Source: Vulcaniibacterium thermophilum
GTDB lineage: Bacteria; Pseudomonadota; Gammaproteobacteria; Xanthomonadales; Xanthomonadaceae
Assembly: GCF_007923255.1 (NCBI RefSeq)
Contig: NZ_VOHJ01000005.1
Location: 59,257-123,256, forward strand
Direction: 5' to 3'
Length of the DNA stretch: 64,000 nt
Of this stretch, positions 21,012 to 34,470 are shown piece after piece. Both the position numbers and the translations under genes were made by a program. How positions within the stretch are numbered: position 1 is the stretch's first letter; each line of letters begins with the position of its first letter. The notes below the pieces were generated by a model. That model was not told the DNA's origin. It did no database searches and was given only the letters and a program-made list of their open reading frames with translations.

Positions 21012-21039
21012 GGCCGGCATGACCAAAGTCATGTTGGCC
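21012..21039. promoter_or_regulatory. 28-bp imperfect palindrome, amn-amidohydrolase intergenic
   Basis: GGCCGGCATGAC (21012-21023) and GTCATGTTGGCC (21028-21039) pair at 10 of 12 positions around CAAA. It lies in the divergent region between amn and the amidohydrolase pair. It may be a regulator operator or a hairpin; no regulator gene is adjacent. Confidence 0.35.
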
Positions 21040-21094
21040 GCCCCCGGCCCAGCCGCTACGGTGCGGGACTGGTTGTTGGACCGTGGAGACCCCG

Positions 21095-22530
<1,436 letters not shown>

Positions 22531-22534
<4 letters not shown>

Positions 22535-23862
22535 ACCGCCTCGCCCGTCTCGCGTCCGCGATCGCGCTCGCCTGCGCCGCATTCGCCGCCCCCGCCCAGC
22601 AGCCCGCAGCGCGGCCGGGGCAGGATCTGCTGATCCGCAACGCCACCGTGCACACCGCCACCGCGCAGGGCACGCTGCAGGGCGCCGACGTGTGGATCGA
22701 CGACGGCCGCATCCGCGCCGTCGGCAAGGGCCTGGCCGCGCCCGCCGGCACCCCGGAGTTCGACGCCCAGGGTCGCCCGCTCACGCCGGCGCTGTTCGGC
22801 GGCGTGACCGCCATCGGCATCGAGGAGGTGCCGAGCGAGAGCCCGACCAGCGACGAAACCCTCGCCCTCGGCGCCGCCACCAAGGAGATGACGGTGCGGC
22901 CGGAGTTCGACGTCACCCTCGCCTACAACCCCGACTCGGTGCTGGTGCCGGTCGCGCGCGTGGCCGGCCTGGGCTGGACCGTCCTCGGCGCCGGCACCGC
23001 GCCGGGCGGCTCGATCGTCGCAGGCCAGGGCGGCGTGGTGCGCTTCGACGGCAGCGCCGATCCGGTCGGCGCGCGCGTGCTGTTCGTGCGCCTGGGCGGC
23101 GATGCCTCGCCGCTGACCGGCAACTCGCGCGCGGGCCAATGGATGCTGCTCGACCAGCTCCTCGACGAGGTGCGCGGCCGCATCCCGCCGGATTCCGCGC
23201 ATGCGCTGCTGACGCCCGCCGGCCGCCGCGCGCTGGCGAAGTATTTCGGCGGCGGCGGACGGGTGCTGGTGGAAGTGCATCGCGCGGCCGACATCCGCCA
23301 GCTCCTGCGCTGGTCGCAGCGCAACGGCGTGCGGGTGGCCATCATCGGCGGCGCCGAGGCGTGGAAGCTGGCGCCGCAGCTCGCCGCGGCGAAGGTGCCG
23401 GTGTTCGTCGATCCGCTGGTGAACCTGCCGAACGACTTCGACCAGATCAACGCCACGCTCGAGAACGCCGCGCGGCTGCGCGCCGCCGGCGTGCCGGTGA
23501 GCTTCAGCCAGGCGGGCGACGGCTCGCACAATGCCCGCAAGATCCGCCAGTTGGCGGGCAACGCGGTGGCCAACGGGCTGCCCTGGGAGGACGCGCTGGC
23601 GGGCCTGACGCGCGTGCCGGCGGAGGCGCTGCGCGTGTCCGGCGAGCTGGGCACGATCGCGCCCGGCAAGCGCGCCGATCTCGCCCTGTGGAGCGGCGAT
23701 CCGCTGGACGTGGCGAACGTCGCCCTGCAGGTCTGGCTGGACGGCCGCGCGCTGCCGATGCGCAGCCGCCAGACCGAGCTGCGCGACCGCTACCTGCGCG
23801 CGCAGCGTCCGCCCGAGCAGGGCGGCCTGCCGCGGGCCTATCCTGCGCAGGACGCGCGCTGA
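22531..23862 (+). CDS. Amidohydrolase-like protein without the HxH metal motif
   Basis: A 443-residue exported protein (signal peptide LASAIALACAAFAAPAQ) related to the preceding amidohydrolase: it starts its domain with LIRNATVHTATAQGTLQGAD and ends with GTIAPGKRADLALWSGDPLD. Where the first has GLIDVHSH, this has RPLTPALFGG, so the HxH pair is absent, although the surrounding fold looks intact. It may be a catalytically inactive partner that forms a heteromer with its neighbour. It is coupled to it by a 4-base overlap. Confidence 0.8.
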
Positions 23863-23967
23863 CGCCGCCGCACCGCGACGGCGGCAGACGCAGGCGCGGT
23901 CGGGATCGCCATCGCGATTCCGCCGCGCCGGTCCGGATCCGATCCCACGAGCGAGGAGACGACGGCG

Positions 23968-24366
23968 ATGATGGCGAATCCCAACTGGCTGGCGGTGCTG
24001 GCGGCGGCCGCCTCGGCGTTCGCGCTGGGCGGCATCTGGTACGGGCCGCTGTTCAAGAACGTCTGGTGCCGCGAGGCCGGGATCGATCCCGCCGCGCCGT
24101 CCAAGCGCCACCCCGGCGCGGTGTTCGCGCTGGCCGGGGTGTGCAGCTTCGTCGCCGCGCTCGCGTTCGCCGCGGCGCTGCCGGCCGAGGCCGACCTGCC
24201 GCGCGCGGTCGGCTTCGGCGCGCTGATCGGCGGCGGCTGGGTCGCGATGAGCTTCGCGATCAACTACGCCTTCGCCGGCCGCAGCCTGACGCTGTGGCTG
24301 ATCGACGCCGGCTACCACCTGCTGCAGTTCGTGCTCTACGGCCTGATCCTGGGCGCTTGGCGCTGA
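23968..24366 (+). CDS. DUF1761 family membrane protein
   Basis: A 132-residue four-helix inner-membrane protein matching the DUF1761 family: NWLAVLAAAASAFALGGIWY with the GxxWYG-like motif near the start, and SFAINYAFAGRSLTLWLID near the end. Function unknown in the family. A GAGGAG ribosome binding site precedes the ATG. It ends 7 bp before the next gene, so they may be cotranscribed. Confidence 0.82.
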   Translation: MMANPNWLAVLAAAASAFALGGIWYGPLFKNVWCREAGIDPAAPSKRHPGAVFALAGVCSFVAALAFAAALPAEADLPRAVGFGALIGGGWVAMSFAINYAFAGRSLTLWLIDAGYHLLQFVLYGLILGAWR

Positions 24367-24373
24367 GGCCGCG

Positions 24374-25006
24374 ATGGACGCACGCGCGCTGCGCTGGTAC
24401 TTCGACTTCGTCTCGCCGTTCGCCTATCTGCAGTGGCCGCGGATCCGGGCGCTGCGGCAGGCGCGCGCGGTGACGCTGGTGCCGATCCTGTTCGCGGCGG
24501 TGCTCGACGCGCGCGGGCAGAAGGGCCCGGCGGAGATTCCCGGCAAACGCGAGTTCACCTACCGGCACGTGCTCTGGCAGGCGCGCCGCGCGGGAGTGCC
24601 GCTGCGCTTTCCGCCGGCGCATCCGTTCAATCCGCTGCCGGCGCTGCGGCTGGCGATCGCGGCCGGCTGCGGCGAAGCGGCGGTGGATGCGGTGTTCGAC
24701 TGGATCTGGGCGCAGGGGCATGCCGCGGACGACCCCGCGGCGCTGCGGCCGCTGGCCGAACGTCTGGGGCTGGACGAGCAGGCGCCGGCGTCGGCGCCGG
24801 TCAAGGCCGCCCTGCGCGCCAACACCGAGGCCGCGCTCGCGGCCGGCGTGTTCGGGGTGCCGACGCTGGCGCTGGGGCCGCACCTGTTCTGGGGCAACGA
24901 CGCCCACGACTTCGCCCTGGCGGTGCTGGACGATCCGGGCCTGCTGGACGAGCCCGAGATGCGCCGGCTGGCGGCCCTGCCTGTCGGGGCGGCCCGCCGG
25001 CCCTGA
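24374..25006 (+). CDS. 2-hydroxychromene-2-carboxylate isomerase family protein (DsbA fold)
   Basis: A 210-residue thioredoxin-fold protein of the HCCA isomerase/kappa GST class, with YFDFVSPFAYLQWPRI (SPF at the position of the catalytic Ser) and GVFGVPTLALGPHLFWGNDA near the C-terminus. The family uses glutathione as a cofactor in naphthalene breakdown, but many members have unknown substrates; no aromatic pathway genes are nearby. It follows the DUF1761 gene by 7 bp. Confidence 0.85.
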   Translation: MDARALRWYFDFVSPFAYLQWPRIRALRQARAVTLVPILFAAVLDARGQKGPAEIPGKREFTYRHVLWQARRAGVPLRFPPAHPFNPLPALRLAIAAGCGEAAVDAVFDWIWAQGHAADDPAALRPLAERLGLDEQAPASAPVKAALRANTEAALAAGVFGVPTLALGPHLFWGNDAHDFALAVLDDPGLLDEPEMRRLAALPVGAARRP

Positions 25007-25043
25007 AGGGTGCGTCGGGTCACACCCCGACTGCGGAGTGCGG

Positions 25044-25063
25044 CAGGATTTGTCACTATCCTG
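25044..25063 (+). promoter_or_regulatory. Inverted repeat upstream of degV-like gene
   Basis: CAGGAT (25044-25049) and ATCCTG (25058-25063) form a perfect inverted repeat around TTGTCACT, about 30 bp before the ATG at 25093. It could be an operator or an mRNA hairpin in the leader. No further support. Confidence 0.3.
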
Positions 25064-25092
25064 TCAACCGCACCGCGCCCGGGGGAGGGTCT

Positions 25093-26040
25093 ATGCGTAT
25101 CGGACTGGTGGTCGACTCCGCGTGCGACCTGCCGCTGAAGTACCTGCAGGCCAACGACATCCACATCCTGCCGATCACCGTACGGATCGGCGAGGAGCTG
25201 CGGGTCGACCATCGTGACGAGGCCGAAACGCTGGCGTTCCTGCATTCGCACGTCGCCGAACGCGGCGCCGAGGCGGAGACCACGCCGTTCACCGTCGAGC
25301 AGACCACCGCGCTGTTCCTCGACCGGCTGGTGATCGATTACGACCACGTGTTCTGCCTGACCATCACCAAGGAACGCAGCGGCGTCTACGAGAACACCCA
25401 GCAGGCGAGCTTCGCGATCCTCAACGGCTACAAGGAGCGACGCGCCGCCGCCGGCATCGTCACGCCGTTCGCGATGCGCGTGATCGACACCCAGAACCTG
25501 TTCGCCGCCGCCGGCGTCGGCGCGGTCGAGGCGGTGCGCCTGCGCAACGCGGGCGAGGGCGTGGGCAAGATCCGCGCGCGGCTGGAGAATCTCGCGCTGC
25601 ACACCCACGGCTACATGGTGCCGCGCGATCTGTACTACCTGCGCGCACGCGCCCGCAAGAAGGGCGACCGCAGCGTCAGCCTGTTCAGCGCCGCGCTCGG
25701 CAGCGCGCTGGACATCAAGCCGGTGCTGCGCTGCTACCGCGGCCATACCAGTCCCGCCGCCAAGCTCAAGGGCTTCGAGCCCGCGGTGGAGAAGCTGTTC
25801 GCATTCACCGCCGAGCGCGTGCGCGCCGGCCTGATGACGCCGACGCTGAGCCTGTCCTACGGCGGCGAACTCGCCGAGATGCGCGCCCTGCCCGGCTACG
25901 ACGCCCTGCGCGAGGTGTGTGCCGAGCACAACGTCGAGGTGTTCGAGAGCATCATGAGCCTCACCGGCATGGTCAACGTCGGCAAGGGCGCGGTGGTGGT
26001 CGGCTTCGCCGCCGAGAACGCGCCGGTGTTCGAGGGCTGA
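25093..26040 (+). CDS. DegV family fatty-acid-binding protein
   Basis: A 315-residue DegV-fold protein with the diagnostic start LVVDSACDLP, followed by LPITVRIG and, later, TITKERSGVYENTQQAS and VIDTQNLFAAAG. DegV/FakB-type proteins bind fatty acids; in Firmicutes they serve fatty acid kinase FakA. No FakA is in this window, so the partner, if any, is elsewhere. The ATG follows GGGGGAGGGT, a strong ribosome binding site. Confidence 0.9.
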   Translation: MRIGLVVDSACDLPLKYLQANDIHILPITVRIGEELRVDHRDEAETLAFLHSHVAERGAEAETTPFTVEQTTALFLDRLVIDYDHVFCLTITKERSGVYENTQQASFAILNGYKERRAAAGIVTPFAMRVIDTQNLFAAAGVGAVEAVRLRNAGEGVGKIRARLENLALHTHGYMVPRDLYYLRARARKKGDRSVSLFSAALGSALDIKPVLRCYRGHTSPAAKLKGFEPAVEKLFAFTAERVRAGLMTPTLSLSYGGELAEMRALPGYDALREVCAEHNVEVFESIMSLTGMVNVGKGAVVVGFAAENAPVFEG

Positions 26041-26046
26041 GCGCGG

Positions 26047-26427
26047 ATGAGCGTCACGATCTACCACAATCCGGCCTGCGGCACCTCGCGCAATACGCTG
26101 GCGATGATCCGCAACGCCGGCATCGAGCCGCGCGTGATCGAATACCTGACCACGCCGCCCGATCGCGCCACGCTGCGGCGGCTGATCGCCGATGCCGGCC
26201 TCACCGTGCGCGAGGCCCTGCGCAGCAAGGAACGGCTCTACGCCGAGCTCGGACTGGATACGCCGATGCTGGACGACGACGCGCTGCTGGACGCGATGCT
26301 CGCCCATCCGGTGCTGATCAACCGCCCGTTCGTGGTGACCCCGCTCGGCACGCGCCTGTGCCGCCCCTCCGAACTCGTGCTCGACATCCTGCCGGCGCCG
26401 CAGCGCGGCGCGTCCGTGGACGCGTAG
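26047..26427 (+). CDS. arsC: Arsenate reductase (glutaredoxin-coupled)
   Basis: A 126-residue ArsC-type reductase. The nucleophile is Cys11 in HNPACGTSRNT, and the arginine-rich motif follows in INRPFVVTPLGTRLCRPSE. It would reduce arsenate to arsenite using glutathione and glutaredoxin. There is no arsR, arsB or acr3 nearby, so it may have a housekeeping role or be a Spx/YffB-like relative; the RP motif and start favour ArsC. It starts 6 bp after the degV stop. A tandem repeat block follows immediately. Confidence 0.88.
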   Translation: MSVTIYHNPACGTSRNTLAMIRNAGIEPRVIEYLTTPPDRATLRRLIADAGLTVREALRSKERLYAELGLDTPMLDDDALLDAMLAHPVLINRPFVVTPLGTRLCRPSELVLDILPAPQRGASVDA

Positions 26428-26921
26428 GGCGGGACTTGTCCCGCCGCCGCCCCGATGGGCGGGACGTGTCCCGGCGCCGCCGCGAGGGGCGGGACGTGTC
26501 CCGCCGCCGCCGCGAGGGGGCGGGTCGAGACCCGCCCTACGGCACCTCGGCGCACCCTCACCCACCTCTCTCCGGCCGAGCGGGAGAGGGGCTGCAAGAA
26601 CGCGTAGGGCGGGACTTGTCCCGCCGCCGCCCCGATGGGCGGGAGGTGTCCCGGCGCCGCCCGCGAGGGGCGGGTCGAGACCCGCCCTACGGCACCTCGG
26701 CGCACCCTCACCCACCTCTCTCCGGCCGAGCGGGAGAGGGGCTGCAAGAACGCGTAGGGCGGGACTTGTCCCGCCGTCCGCGAAGGGCGGGACGTGTCCC
26801 GCCGCCGCCCGCGCGCACCTTGCCGCGATGCCGGCACGCGCGCGGCACGACTTCCGGCCTACACGGGCCGCCGCGGCAGCGGGTACGCTCGGGCTCTTTG
26901 TCCGCTCCGGGTCGCCGAACC
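26428..26921. repeat. Tandem repeat block, two and a half copies
   Basis: No gene is supported here. A unit beginning cgcgtagggcgggacttgtc starts at 26421, 26601 and 26751, giving periods of 180 and 150 bp. Each unit contains several short palindromes (GGCGGGACTTGTCCCGCC and the GGGTCGAGACCC type) and one copy of a Xanthomonas-type element (cacccacctctctccggccg ... gagaggggctgc). The second unit lacks one roughly 30-bp palindrome subunit, which explains the shorter period. The first unit overlaps the last codons of arsC. Such blocks expand by slippage or recombination. Confidence 0.85.
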
Positions 26922-29900
26922 ATGCCGCACCGTCACCTGCTCGCGCTCGCTCTCGCCGCCGCCCTCGCCTCGCCGGCGTACGCACAGAATCCGCCCGCGC
27001 CGCAGCCCGCACCGCAGGAGAAGAAGGACAAGCAGGACGAGAGGGACAAGCAAGCGCAGCTCGAACAGGACGCGCTCGATCCGGCCGGCACCGATCCGGC
27101 CAAGGCCGCCGCGCAGACCGCCAAGGGCCGCAGCAGGCCTGGCGAGAACGAGGCCGACGACAAGAAGTGGGACGTCAACGCGCCGCACGGCCCGACCAAG
27201 ACCGTGCGCTTCAGCACCGACGAAGGCACCTGGCTCGACGTCGACGTCTCGCCCGACGGCCGCACGCTGGCGTTCTCGCTGCTGGGCGATCTGTACCTGC
27301 TGCCGATCGAAGGCGGCAGCGCGCGCCGCATCACCTCGGGCCCGGCGTGGGACGTGCAACCGCGCTTCTCGCCGGACGGCAAGGAACTCGCGTTCACCTC
27401 CGACCGCGGCGGCGGCAACAACCTGTGGCGCATCCGCACCGACGGCACCCATCCGGTGCAGGTGACGAAGGAGGACTTCCGCCTGCTCAACAATCCCGCC
27501 TGGACGCCCGACGGCCAGTACCTGATCGGCCGCAAGCACTTCACCAGCGAGCGCTCGCTGGGCGCGGGCGAGCTGTGGATGTACCACGTCGCCGGCGGCA
27601 CCGCCGGCATCCAGCTCACCACCAAGAAGAACGACCAGCAGGATCTCGGCGAGCCGGCGGTGTCGCCGGACGGCCGCTACGTGTACTTCTCCGAGGACGT
27701 CAGCCCCGGTCCGACGTTCCAGTACAACAAGAACCCGCACGGCGTGATCTACGCGATCAAGCGCCTGGACCGCCAGACCGGCCGCATCGACACCCTGATC
27801 GCCACCCCGGGCGGCGCGGTGCGTCCGCAGCCCTCGCCGGACGGCCGGTCGCTCGCCTTCGTCAAGCGCATCCGCGACAAGTCGGTGCTGCACGTGATGG
27901 ATCTGAAGAGCGGCGAGGTGCGCCCGGTGTGGGACGGCCTCTCGCACGACCAGCAGGAAGCGTGGGCGATCTTCGGCCCGTATGCCAACTTCGACTGGAC
28001 GCCGGATTCGAAGGCGGTGGTGGTGTGGGCGCAGGGCAAGCTGTGGCGCGTGGACATCGCCAGCGGCACGCCGGCGAACATTCCGTTCACCGCCGAGGTC
28101 GAGCAGACGGTGACCGCGCCGCTGCGGTTCGAGCAGAAGATCGAGGAAGGCACGTTCGCGCCGAAGATGATCCGCGACGTCGCCACCAGCGCCGACGGCC
28201 GCACGGTGATCTTCCACGCGCTCGGCCAGCTCTGGCGCAAGCGCCTGCCCGACGGCAGGCCCGAGCGCGTCACCGCCAACGAGGGCGTGTACGAATACCA
28301 GCCCAGCTTCAGCGCCGACGGCCGCAAACTGCTCTACACCACCTGGTCCGATGCCGGCATGGGCGCGATCTACGTGCGCGACGCCGCCGGTGGCGGCATG
28401 GGCAAGCGCCTCACGCAGGAGAAGGGCTTCTACTACGGCCCGCGCTTCTCGCCCGACGGCCGCCGCATCGTGTATTCGAAGACCGGCGGCGGCGGTCTCA
28501 CCGGCTCGCTGTGGTCGGGCGAGAAGGGCATCTACGTGATGTCCGCCGACGGCGGCACGCCGGTGCGCGTGGCGCTGGAAGGCGAGTCCCCGCAGTTCAG
28601 CGCCGACGGCAAGCGCGTCTACTACTTCACCGGCGGCGGGCTCAAGAAGAAGCTGATGTCGGTCGGCCTCAACGGCGAGGAGCCGCGCGAGGTGTTCGAC
28701 CTCAAGTACGTCGACACGGTGACGATCTCGCCGGACGGCAAATGGGTCGCGTTCACCGAGCTGTTCAACGCCTACGTCGCGCCGATGCCGACGCTCGGCA
28801 AGGCGATCGAGCTGAGCAAGGACACCAAGGCGCTGCCGGTCACGCGCGTGACCGCCGACGTCGGCAGCTACCTGCACTGGAGCGCGGACTCGCAGTCGCT
28901 GCACTGGATGGTCGGCGACCGCTACTTCTCGCGTCCGCTCAACCAGGCGTTCGCGTTCCTGCCCGGCGCGCCTTCGGTGCTGCCGAAGCCGAGCAACGAC
29001 GGCGGCGTCGCGCTCGGCCTGAGCGCCGAGGTCTATACCCCGCGCGACACCTTCGCCTTCACCGGCGCGCGCATCGTGACCATGCGCGATGCCGAGAAGA
29101 CGCAGGAGGTGATCGAGGACGGCACGCTCGTGGTGAAGGGTGACACCATCGTCGCGGTCGGCCCGTCCGCGCAGGTGCAGGTGCCCGCCGGCGCGCGGGT
29201 GATCGACGCCCGCGGCAAGACCATCGTGCCGGGCTACATCGACGTGCACGCGCACTCGGCCAACTTCGGCCAGGGCGTGATCCCGCAGCAGAACTGGGCC
29301 TACTACGCCAACCTCGCGTTCGGCATCACCACCATGCACGACCCGTCGGCCAGCACCGAGTTCGTGTTCTCGCAGGCCGAGCTGCTGAAGGCCGGAAAGA
29401 TGGTCGGCCCGCGCCTGTTCTCGACCGGCACGATCCTGTACGGCGCCGACGGCGACTTCAAGGCGGTGGTGAACTCGCTCGACGATGCGCGCAGCCACCT
29501 GCGCCGGATGAAAGCGCACGGCGCATTCTCGGTGAAGAGCTACAACCAGCCGCGCCGCGATCAGCGCCAGCAGATCGACCAGGCCGCGCGCGAGCTCGGC
29601 ATGCTCGTCGTGGAGGAAGGCGGCTCGACCTTCCACCACAACATGACCATGATCCTCGACGGCGTCACCGGCATCGAGCACAACATCCCGATCGCGCCGC
29701 TGTACAAGGACGTGATCGGCCTGTGGTCGCAGACCGACGTGCGCAACACGCCGACGCTGGTGGTCAGCTACGGCGGCCTGTCCGGCGAGTACTGGTGGTA
29801 CGCGCGCGACAACGTGTGGGAGGACAAAAAGCTCAACCGCTTCTTCCCGCGCGAGACGCTCGATGCCCGCAGCATCCGCCGCGAGACCGCGCCCGATTGG

Positions 29901-30389
29901 GACTACTGGCACATCGAGGTTGCAAGGGCCACCAAGAAGCTGCGCGATGCCGGGGTGAAGATCCAGATCGGCGGCCACGGCCAGCTGCAGGGCCTTTCGC
30001 CCAACTGGGAGACCTGGATGCTGACGCAGGGCGGCTTCAGCAACTTCGAGGCGCTGCGCGCGGCGACCATCGACGGCGCCGACTACCTGGGCCTGGCGAA
30101 GCAGATCGGCTCGCTCGAGCCCGGCAAGCAGGCGGACCTGGTGGTGCTGAACGCCAATCCGCTGGAGAACATCCGCGCCACCATCGACACCCGCTACGTG
30201 ATGGTCGACGGGCGTCTGTTCGACGTCGATGCGGACATGGCGGAGATCGGCAACAAGGGCGAGAAGGCGCCGCACTTCTACTGGCAGCGCCACCGCGACG
30301 GCCAGACGTTCGGACTGGAGTACGGCCCCACCGCGGTGTGCCACTGCCCGAAGGGCGCGCATTTCGGCCACGACCATCCGGAAGACTGA
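26922..30389 (+). CDS. Exported amidohydrolase with TolB-like beta-propeller
   Basis: A 1155-residue exported protein. Residues 1-21 are a signal peptide (HLLALALAAALASPAYA), then a charged low-complexity linker rich in Lys, Asp and Gln (about 22-80). A PD40/TolB-like beta-propeller (about 85-680) shows repeated SPDGRTLAFS, FSPDGKELAFTSDRGG, VSPDGRYVYF and FSPDGRRIVYS blades. The C-terminal amidohydrolase domain has GYIDVHAHSANF as first metal motif and ends SLEPGKQADLVVLNANPLEN. This two-domain layout is common in exported proteobacterial amidohydrolases of unknown substrate; peptidase or lactamase activities have been proposed. Monocistronic. Confidence 0.88.
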   Translation: MPHRHLLALALAAALASPAYAQNPPAPQPAPQEKKDKQDERDKQAQLEQDALDPAGTDPAKAAAQTAKGRSRPGENEADDKKWDVNAPHGPTKTVRFSTDEGTWLDVDVSPDGRTLAFSLLGDLYLLPIEGGSARRITSGPAWDVQPRFSPDGKELAFTSDRGGGNNLWRIRTDGTHPVQVTKEDFRLLNNPAWTPDGQYLIGRKHFTSERSLGAGELWMYHVAGGTAGIQLTTKKNDQQDLGEPAVSPDGRYVYFSEDVSPGPTFQYNKNPHGVIYAIKRLDRQTGRIDTLIATPGGAVRPQPSPDGRSLAFVKRIRDKSVLHVMDLKSGEVRPVWDGLSHDQQEAWAIFGPYANFDWTPDSKAVVVWAQGKLWRVDIASGTPANIPFTAEVEQTVTAPLRFEQKIEEGTFAPKMIRDVATSADGRTVIFHALGQLWRKRLPDGRPERVTANEGVYEYQPSFSADGRKLLYTTWSDAGMGAIYVRDAAGGGMGKRLTQEKGFYYGPRFSPDGRRIVYSKTGGGGLTGSLWSGEKGIYVMSADGGTPVRVALEGESPQFSADGKRVYYFTGGGLKKKLMSVGLNGEEPREVFDLKYVDTVTISPDGKWVAFTELFNAYVAPMPTLGKAIELSKDTKALPVTRVTADVGSYLHWSADSQSLHWMVGDRYFSRPLNQAFAFLPGAPSVLPKPSNDGGVALGLSAEVYTPRDTFAFTGARIVTMRDAEKTQEVIEDGTLVVKGDTIVAVGPSAQVQVPAGARVIDARGKTIVPGYIDVHAHSANFGQGVIPQQNWAYYANLAFGITTMHDPSASTEFVFSQAELLKAGKMVGPRLFSTGTILYGADGDFKAVVNSLDDARSHLRRMKAHGAFSVKSYNQPRRDQRQQIDQAARELGMLVVEEGGSTFHHNMTMILDGVTGIEHNIPIAPLYKDVIGLWSQTDVRNTPTLVVSYGGLSGEYWWYARDNVWEDKKLNRFFPRETLDARSIRRETAPDWDYWHIEVARATKKLRDAGVKIQIGGHGQLQGLSPNWETWMLTQGGFSNFEALRAATIDGADYLGLAKQIGSLEPGKQADLVVLNANPLENIRATIDTRYVMVDGRLFDVDADMAEIGNKGEKAPHFYWQRHRDGQTFGLEYGPTAVCHCPKGAHFGHDHPED

Positions 30390-30488
30390 GGCGGATTCCA
30401 CGCCGCCGCGCCGGTCACGGGTCGCGCCGGCGCGTTCCGCGGACAGCGCCCGTGTCGTTGGCGGCAAGCCATCGTGCAACGGCGCGGG

Positions 30489-30508
30489 GTTCCCGCGTGC
30501 GCGGGAAC
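30489..30508. repeat. Small palindromic hairpin
   Basis: GTTCCCGCG and CGCGGGAAC (30489-30497 and 30500-30508) form a 9-bp perfect stem with a two-base loop, in the 190-bp gap between the amidohydrolase and a hypothetical gene. It resembles short REP-type palindromes and may terminate transcription. Confidence 0.5.
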
Positions 30509-30581
30509 GATGGCGCGGGCTTCATTGCCGCTACGCGGGCCGGCGTCTAGGCTGAAGCTGTGGTCGAACCAGGAGGCCCCG

Positions 30582-30926
30582 ATGGCGATCCGCTACTACC
30601 TGCGTCTTCCCGACGGCGCCCGCGCGCGCGGCAGCGACCCGGCGCTGTCCTTCACCGCGCACGGTGCCGAGGAGTTCGCCGAGCAACTGCAGCGCGCGCT
30701 GCGCGAGCCGGCCCTGTTCGAACGCTGGCGCGCGCAGCAGGAGGATCCGGACGACGTCGATCCGGCGCTCGGCGCCACCGATCCGGCCGCGACCGTGCGC
30801 GGCGAGCAGGACGACCTGCACATCAACCTGCTCGTCACCACCGCGCTGCCGGGCGACATCCTCAAGCACCGCCTGCGCCTGCTGGCGGGCAGCGGCTGGG
30901 AACTGCGCGACGTCACCACCGCCTGA
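30582..30926 (+). CDS. Hypothetical protein, 114 aa
   Basis: A small soluble acidic protein with no recognised domain. It has AIRYYLRLPDGARARGSDP, LSFTAHGAEEFAEQLQRALR, and a tail HRLRLLAGSGWELRDVTTA, with no cysteine or membrane segment. A GAGG sequence precedes the ATG at 30582. It is convergent with fghA, whose end lies about 10 bp away. Codon use matches its neighbours, and I believe it is real. Confidence 0.65.
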   Translation: MAIRYYLRLPDGARARGSDPALSFTAHGAEEFAEQLQRALREPALFERWRAQQEDPDDVDPALGATDPAATVRGEQDDLHINLLVTTALPGDILKHRLRLLAGSGWELRDVTTA

Positions 30927-30935
30927 GCCGGCGCG

Positions 30936-31766
30936 TCAGGCGCGCAGCGCGGCGGCGTGGTAGGCGACGTGCTCGCCGATGAACGTGGCGATGAAGTAGT
31001 AGCTGTGGTCGTAGCCGGGGTGCAGGCGCAGCGTGAGCGGATGCCCCGCCGCCGCGCACGCCTCGCGTAGCCGTTCGGGTTGCAACTGGGTCGCCAGGAA
31101 CTCGTCCGCCTCGCCCTGATCGACCCGCAGCGGCAGGCGCTCGCGCGCCTGCGCGACCAGCGCGCACGCGTCCCATTCGCGCCAGACCGCCGGATCCTCG
31201 CCCAGATAGGCCGCGAACGCCTTGCGGCCCCACGGCACCTCGGTCGGCGCGACGATCGGCGCGAACGCCGACACGCTGCGATAGCGCCCGGGATTGCGCA
31301 GCGCCAGCACCAGCGCGCCGTGCCCGCCCATCGAATGGCCGCTGATCGCGCGGGCGTCGTCGGCGGGAAAGTGCGCCTCGATCAGCGCCGGCAGTTCGTG
31401 CACCACGTAGTCGTGCATCCGGTAGTGCGCCGACCACGGCGGCTGCGTGGCGTTCAGGTAGAAGCCCGCGCCCTGGCCCAGGTCGTAGCCGTCGGCATCC
31501 GGCACGCCGGCGCCGCGCGGGCTGGTGTCCGGCGCCACCACGATCACGCCATGCTCGGCGGCGTAGCGCTGCGCACCCGCCTTGGTGATGAAGTTCTGCT
31601 CGGTGCAGGTCAGGCCGCTGAGCCAGTACAGCACCGGGCAGCGCCCGTACGCCGCCTGCGGCGGCAGGTAGACGCCGACGCGCATGGCGGTGCCGAGCGT
31701 GTCGGCGCGGTGCTCCCAGACGTCCTGCCAGCCGCCGAAACAGGCGCGGTGTTCGATGCGCTGCAT
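30936..31766 (-). CDS. fghA: S-formylglutathione hydrolase
   Basis: A 276-residue esterase D-type alpha/beta hydrolase. Ser is in [11 protein letters not shown], with the catalytic Asp upstream of the loop [11 protein letters not shown] that supplies the His. The early [19 protein letters not shown] and [13 protein letters not shown] are typical of FghA. It hydrolyses S-formylglutathione to formate and glutathione, the last step of glutathione-dependent formaldehyde detoxification. It lies 15 bp downstream of adhC on the same strand and completes that pathway. Confidence 0.95.
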   Translation of the reverse strand: MQRIEHRACFGGWQDVWEHRADTLGTAMRVGVYLPPQAAYGRCPVLYWLSGLTCTEQNFITKAGAQRYAAEHGVIVVAPDTSPRGAGVPDADGYDLGQGAGFYLNATQPPWSAHYRMHDYVVHELPALIEAHFPADDARAISGHSMGGHGALVLALRNPGRYRSVSAFAPIVAPTEVPWGRKAFAAYLGEDPAVWREWDACALVAQARERLPLRVDQGEADEFLATQLQPERLREACAAAGHPLTLRLHPGYDHSYYFIATFIGEHVAYHAAALRA

Positions 31767-31781
31767 CGCCCCCCCGTGCGC

Positions 31782-34410
<2,629 letters not shown>

Positions 34411-34470
34411 GCACGCTCTCCGGCAGGGGATGCGGGCATCCTAGCGCCGACCGCGTGATAGCGTGGGCGG

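Noticed and set aside
26421..26800. CRISPR-like tandem units after arsC.
   Set aside because: The periods differ (180 and 150 bp), and the intervals are also repeated, not unique. This is a tandem duplication of palindromic elements.
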